Assembly (NCBI GenBank): GCA_050010255.1
Contig: JBEKLJ010000132.1
Location: forward strand, 1 to 9,771
Direction of reading: 5' to 3'
DNA length: 9,771 bases
Origin: JBEKLJ01 sp050010255
Lineage (GTDB): Bacteria > Acidobacteriota > Terriglobia > Bryobacterales > Bryobacteraceae
Shown: positions 6,451 to 9,771 of the stretch, one piece after another
How positions within the stretch are numbered: position 1 is the first letter of the stretch
Layout: every line of letters starts with the position of its first letter
The notes under the pieces: generated by a model
Seen by the model: only the letters and a program-made list of their open reading frames with translations
What the model was told of the DNA's origin: nothing
Database searches by the model: none
Position numbers and translations under genes: made by a program

Positions 6451-7999
6451 GAGCCGCAAACCTGGCGCCGCGGCGGCCGGGCGCGGCCGGGGGGCGCCAG
6501 TTGTGCTCGCTGTTTTCCTGGCGGCCTTGAGCGCCGGCGCCATCGCGTTGTTTTTGGCCCGGGGCGAGCTGCTCCACTTCGGCGACGCCGCCGCCCACAT
6601 CAACATCGCGCGCCGGGTGCTGGACTCGCGGACGCCGGGCTGGGAGCAGATCGGCACGGTGTGGCTTCCGCTGCCGCACGTGCTGATGCTGCCGCTGGTC
6701 GGGTACGACCAGTTGTGGCGATCCGGCGTGGCCGGCTCCATTCCCTCGGGCGCATGCTTCGTGCTGGCCGGCGTGCTGCTGTTCCTGGCGGCGCGGCGCG
6801 TGTTCGGATCCAACGCCGCGGCGGCCGCCGCCGCCCTGCTACTAGCCCTGAACCCGAACCTGCTTTACATGCAGGCCATCCCGATGACCGAGGCGCTCTT
6901 CCTGGCCTGTCTCGCGGGCGTGCTGTACTTCACGGTGCGGTTCCAGGAGGAGCAGTCCTGGGGCTCCCTCGTGGGCGCCGCCGCCTTCTGCCTGGCGGGT
7001 GCCCTGACGCGCTATGAGGGCTGGTTCCTGATCCCCTTCGTGACCGGTTTCTTCCTGGTGAGCGCGCGCCGCCGGCGCGTGCTGGCGGCGTGCGTGTTTG
7101 GCGCCATCACCTCGCTCGGCCCGCTTTACTGGCTGTGGCACAACTACTACTTCCACGGCAACGCGCTGGAATTCTACAGCGGCATTTTCAGCGCCAAGGC
7201 GATCTACCAGCGCGCGCTCGCTCACGGCGAGGCACGCTACCCGGGCGACGGCGACTGGCGCACGGCGGCGCGGTACGTGGGCACGGCAATCCGGCTCTGC
7301 GCGGGCTGGCCGCTGGCCGCCTTGGCCATCGCCGGCGCCGCGCTGAGCGTCTTGCGCCGGCGCGCTTTGTGGCCGCTGCTTCTGCTCTTGCTCCCTCCCG
7401 TGTTTTACATCTGGAGCGTGTACTCGGGCGGCACACCGATCTTTCTCCCGTGGCTCTGGCCGTTCAGTTACTACAACGCCCGCTACGGGATCGCGGCGCT
7501 GCCGCTGCTGGCCCTGGCCGCGGCCGGGGTGGTGGCCGTGTGTCCCGAACGGTGGCGGAGGGGCGCCGCCACGCTGGCCGTGCTGGCTGCCATCTCCCCC
7601 TGGCTGGGCTACCCGCGCGCCGAAAGCTGGGTGTGCTGGAAGGAATCCCAGGTCAACTCCGTGGCGCGCCGCTCCTGGACCCGCCAGGCGGCCGAGTATT
7701 TCCGCGCCAACTACCGCCGGGGCGATGGCATCCTGACATCGTCGGGCGACCTGCCCGCGATCTTTCAGCAGGCGGGCATTCACTTGAAGGAAACGCTGGC
7801 GGATTACAACCGTATCCCCTGGCGGGAGACGATCCGCGGCGTTCGCCCGGTCCGCGAGAAGTGGGTCGTAGCGATCTCCGGCAGCGAGGTGGCGCAGGTG
7901 CTCGAGCGGACCCGCAGAACGGGACCGCGATATGATCTAGTCAAGCGCATCGCGGAAAGCGGAGCGCCCGCCATCGAGATTTACCGGCGGAACGAATGA
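6410..7999 (+). CDS. GT39/ArnT-like multi-spanning glycosyltransferase
   Basis: A 529-residue membrane protein with about ten hydrophobic segments (first about 30-50; others near 110-130, 135-150, 158-178, 185-218, 226-245, 300-340, 360-378 and 385-400) and a soluble C-terminal part (about 410-529). The first extracytoplasmic loop carries HFGDAAAHINIARR with D59, where GT-C enzymes keep their catalytic Asp, followed by TVWLPLPH (83-90). The MTEALF block (159-164) resembles the SEALF motif of GT39-type transferases. Such enzymes move a sugar from a polyprenyl-phosphate donor to a lipid, protein or glycan outside the membrane; neither donor nor acceptor can be named. The ATG at 6410 overlaps the kinase gene by 41 bp and has only a weak GGAA. 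Starting there gives a Ser/Arg/Ala-rich 30-residue tail. A GTG at 6503 would start just before the first membrane segment. The stop overlaps the next start as ATGA. Confidence 0.78.
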   Translation: MPVTANSGSSRSSRSRKPGAAAAGRGRGAPVVLAVFLAALSAGAIALFLARGELLHFGDAAAHINIARRVLDSRTPGWEQIGTVWLPLPHVLMLPLVGYDQLWRSGVAGSIPSGACFVLAGVLLFLAARRVFGSNAAAAAAALLLALNPNLLYMQAIPMTEALFLACLAGVLYFTVRFQEEQSWGSLVGAAAFCLAGALTRYEGWFLIPFVTGFFLVSARRRRVLAACVFGAITSLGPLYWLWHNYYFHGNALEFYSGIFSAKAIYQRALAHGEARYPGDGDWRTAARYVGTAIRLCAGWPLAALAIAGAALSVLRRRALWPLLLLLLPPVFYIWSVYSGGTPIFLPWLWPFSYYNARYGIAALPLLALAAAGVVAVCPERWRRGAATLAVLAAISPWLGYPRAESWVCWKESQVNSVARRSWTRQAAEYFRANYRRGDGILTSSGDLPAIFQQAGIHLKETLADYNRIPWRETIRGVRPVREKWVVAISGSEVAQVLERTRRTGPRYDLVKRIAESGAPAIEIYRRNE

Positions 8000-8799
8000 G
8001 GATCCCCTTCACGAAAGCGCATGGGGCGGGGAACGATTTCCTGCTCACCTGGGCCTACGACGCGCCGCGCGAAGACCTGCCGGGGGTCGCGCGCGCCATC
8101 TGCGAGCGCCACACCGGCGTGGGCGCCGACGGCTGGATGCTGGTGCGCGCGGGCGGCCCCGAGCAGTGCGACGCCTCCATCCGGCTGTTCAACGCCGATG
8201 GCAGCGAACCGGAGATTTCCGGCAACGGGACGCGCTGCGCCGCCGCGTTCTTCCTGGACACCGGCCTGATCACTGCCGCGGAGATCCGCATCGCCACCGG
8301 CGCCGGCATCAAGCACCTGCGGCTGATTGAGCGTGACGGGTTGCGGTTCCTCTTCGAGATGAACATGGGGCGCCCGGTCTGGACCGAAGAGAATCTCCGG
8401 CTGATGCTGCCGCTGGCCGCGGGGCGGCGCGAGGTGGCGGCGCTCTCCGCCGGCAACCCGCAGTGTGCCGTCTTTGTGGATGACTTCGATTTCGACTGGC
8501 GTGCGCTGGGGGCGGAGATCGAGCGGCACCCGTTCTTCCCCAACCGCACCAACGTCTCCTTCGTCCGTTGCGTTGATGCGCACACCATTGAGGCGCGCTT
8601 CTTCGAGCGCGGTGCTGGGGAGACCATGAGCTCGGGCACCGGCTCCGCCGGCGCGGTGGTCGCCGCGATTCTGCGCGGAGTGGCCGAAAGTCCGGTGCGC
8701 GTGCTCACCCCGGCCAGGCCGCTCGACCTGCGCTGGGACGATGAGGTGTTTCTGACCGGGCCCGCCGAGATCACCGCGGGCGGCGAGTTCTACCTGTAG
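7996..8799 (+). CDS. dapF: DapF-like epimerase lacking both catalytic cysteines
   Basis: A 267-residue homologue of diaminopimelate epimerase, which interconverts LL- and meso-DAP for lysine and peptidoglycan. Family features are the two-domain length, HGAGNDF (9-15), CERHTGVGADG (36-46), NADGSE (66-71), GNGTRC (76-81), GNPQC (153-157), RTNVSFV (184-190), and ERGAGET followed by SSGTGS (205-217). The catalytic pair is altered. The Cys before the GNG motif (C73 in H. influenzae numbering) is S75, and the Cys of the ACGTG motif (C217) is S213. The histidine of GNPHC is Q156. The remaining substrate-contact motifs look intact and the reading frame is clean, so this is not decay. It may be a lineage variant, an epimerase with altered chemistry, or a relative acting on another substrate. 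The start overlaps the glycosyltransferase stop (ATGA), with GGCGGAA upstream. No other lysine-pathway gene is nearby. Confidence 0.85.
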   Translation: MRIPFTKAHGAGNDFLLTWAYDAPREDLPGVARAICERHTGVGADGWMLVRAGGPEQCDASIRLFNADGSEPEISGNGTRCAAAFFLDTGLITAAEIRIATGAGIKHLRLIERDGLRFLFEMNMGRPVWTEENLRLMLPLAAGRREVAALSAGNPQCAVFVDDFDFDWRALGAEIERHPFFPNRTNVSFVRCVDAHTIEARFFERGAGETMSSGTGSAGAVVAAILRGVAESPVRVLTPARPLDLRWDDEVFLTGPAEITAGGEFYL

Positions 8800-8806
8800 A
8801 GCTGGA

Positions 8807-9771
8807 ATGGAGAGCGTAGGCGTGGAATCGAAGACCTGGCAGCAGAAGCTCGAGGAGAAGATCCGGGCGCGCACGGCGCGGGTCGGCGTGGTGGGGTTGG
8901 GTTACGTCGGCCTGCCGCTAGGCGTCGAGTTCGCCAAGGCGGGCTTTGAGGTCACTGGGATCGACGTCGGCGAGACCAAGGTCGCGCGCGCCAACGCGGG
9001 GGACTCCTACGTCCTGGACGTCCCGAGCGCGGTGCTCCAGCCGCTAGTCTCCTCCGGCCGCCTGAGGGCCACCTCGGACTTTGCGGCGGTGGCCGGGCTC
9101 GACACCGTCAACATCTGCGTGCCGACGCCGCTGCGCAAGACCAAGGACCCGGACATGAGCTACATCGACGCCGCCTGCCGGGAAATCGCCCGCTACATCC
9201 ACCCCGGCATGCTCGTGATCCTGGAGTCCACGACCTACCCCGGCACCACCGACGAGTTCGTCCTGCCGCTGCTGGAAAAGTCTGGTTTGCGCGTCGGCCG
9301 GGACTTCTTCCTGTGCTTCTCGCCCGAACGTGTCGATCCTGGCAATCCCAAGTACCAGACCGTGAACATCCCCAAGGTAGTCGGCGGCATCACGGCGGCC
9401 TGCACCCGTCTGGGCTCGCTGTTTTATGCGCAGGCGCTGGAGACGGTGGTGCCGGTCAGTTCGACCCGCGTGGCCGAGATGGTGAAGCTCCTTGAGAACA
9501 CCTTCCGCATGATCAACATCGGCTTGGCGAACGAGCTGGCGCAGATGTGCGACCGCATGGGGATCAACGTGTGGGAGATCATCGACGCGGCGGCCACCAA
9601 GCCGTTCGGGTTCATGCCCTTCTATCCCGGGCCGGGCCTGGGCGGCCACTGCATTCCCATCGACCCGTTCTATCTTTCCTGGAAGACCCGTCAGGCGGGC
9701 TTCGAAGCGCGGTTCATCGAGCTGGCGGGCTACATCAACGGGCAGATGCCGCATTTCGTCCTGGACAAGGT
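8807..9771 (+). CDS. WbpA-like nucleotide-sugar dehydrogenase (5' part, 3' cut off)
   Basis: The first 321 codons of a UDP-glucose/GDP-mannose dehydrogenase-family protein; the frame is open to the window end, and about 110-120 residues should be missing. The enzyme oxidises C6 of a UDP-sugar to a uronic acid with two NAD+. Visible are the Rossmann motif VGLGYVGLP (29-37), ICVPTPL (103-109), the ESTTYPGTT block (140-148), FSPERVDPGN (171-180), EMVKLLENTFRMINIGLANE (224-243, with the conserved K227) and GPGLGGHCIPIDP (275-287), with catalytic C282. SPER-DPGN together with GGHCIPIDP points to the WbpA/TviB group (UDP-N-acetylglucosamine 6-dehydrogenase) rather than plain UDP-glucose dehydrogenase. 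The ATG at 8807 lies 7 nt after the DapF-like stop; a GTG at 8822 has a better GGAGAG 7 nt upstream and may be the true start. The protein supplies uronic acids for capsule, O-antigen or exopolysaccharide. Confidence 0.95.
   Translation, partial: MESVGVESKTWQQKLEEKIRARTARVGVVGLGYVGLPLGVEFAKAGFEVTGIDVGETKVARANAGDSYVLDVPSAVLQPLVSSGRLRATSDFAAVAGLDTVNICVPTPLRKTKDPDMSYIDAACREIARYIHPGMLVILESTTYPGTTDEFVLPLLEKSGLRVGRDFFLCFSPERVDPGNPKYQTVNIPKVVGGITAACTRLGSLFYAQALETVVPVSSTRVAEMVKLLENTFRMINIGLANELAQMCDRMGINVWEIIDAAATKPFGFMPFYPGPGLGGHCIPIDPFYLSWKTRQAGFEARFIELAGYINGQMPHFVLDK

Noticed and set aside
5446..6813. 455-codon leftward frame antisense to the kinase and transferase genes
   Set aside because: Shadow frame; the PfkB motifs on the other strand are decisive.
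6842..7783. Leftward frame antisense to the GT39-like gene
   Set aside because: Low-complexity Gln/Arg/Ala shadow with no motif; the membrane protein on the plus strand explains the composition.
7981..8874. Leftward frame antisense to the dapF-like gene
   Set aside because: Shadow frame; conserved DapF motifs run throughout the plus strand.
9044..9754. Leftward frame antisense to the nucleotide-sugar dehydrogenase
   Set aside because: Shadow frame; the plus strand carries the full dehydrogenase motif series and is open to the window end.
1..9771. CRISPR array, tRNA, rRNA or defence system
   Set aside because: No regularly spaced repeat series, cloverleaf, rRNA-like block or nuclease/toxin module was seen apart from uvrC, which is a standard repair gene.

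Overview
High-G+C (roughly two thirds by eye), gene-dense bacterial DNA with short or overlapping junctions. The window is chromosomal in character: uvrC, a dapF homologue and envelope-sugar genes, with no phage, plasmid or transposase gene. Gene content, protein style and the weak Shine-Dalgarno usage (TACAAT-type -10 boxes close to starts) suggest Acidobacteriota, perhaps near Solibacter/Bryobacter. That is an impression from the sequence, not a search result.

Layout. Positions 1-219 hold no gene but contain a 20-bp tandem direct repeat (66-109) and a perfect 28-bp palindrome (196-223) that overlaps the stop codon of a leftward gene for a small exported TPR protein (220-753). The 215-bp gap between this gene and the divergent uvrC is largely filled by a long imperfect inverted repeat (798-895), which looks like a REP/MITE-type element. 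uvrC (969-2786) is complete and conventional, including its four Fe-S-type cysteines. It is followed 10 bp later by a metallophosphoesterase gene (2797-3555) whose Shine-Dalgarno overlaps the uvrC stop.

That gene is the first of three adjacent calcineurin-like phosphoesterases of three different types. It meets the second (3552-4292, minus) tail to tail, with both stop codons sharing one CTAG. The second overlaps the third (4280-5446, minus), a YkuE/YaeI-like enzyme with a multi-span membrane N-terminus and an internal Tat-like motif. An 86-bp divergent promoter region (5447-5532) then separates the leftward pair from a rightward run.

The rightward run is a PfkB-family kinase (5533-6450), a GT39/ArnT-like multi-spanning membrane glycosyltransferase (6410-7999), a DapF homologue (7996-8799) and a WbpA-like nucleotide-sugar dehydrogenase (8807 onward, cut by the window end). 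The first three overlap and the fourth follows 7 bp later, so they probably form one operon with a cell-envelope or glycan theme. The most notable point is the DapF homologue: both positions that hold the catalytic cysteines in diaminopimelate epimerase are serine, and a conserved active-site histidine is glutamine. It may therefore be a non-canonical epimerase or a relative with another activity.

No CRISPR array, tRNA, rRNA, transposase or defence system was seen. The candidates for something undescribed are the Ser/Ser DapF-like protein in its glycan context and the phosphoesterase triplet.
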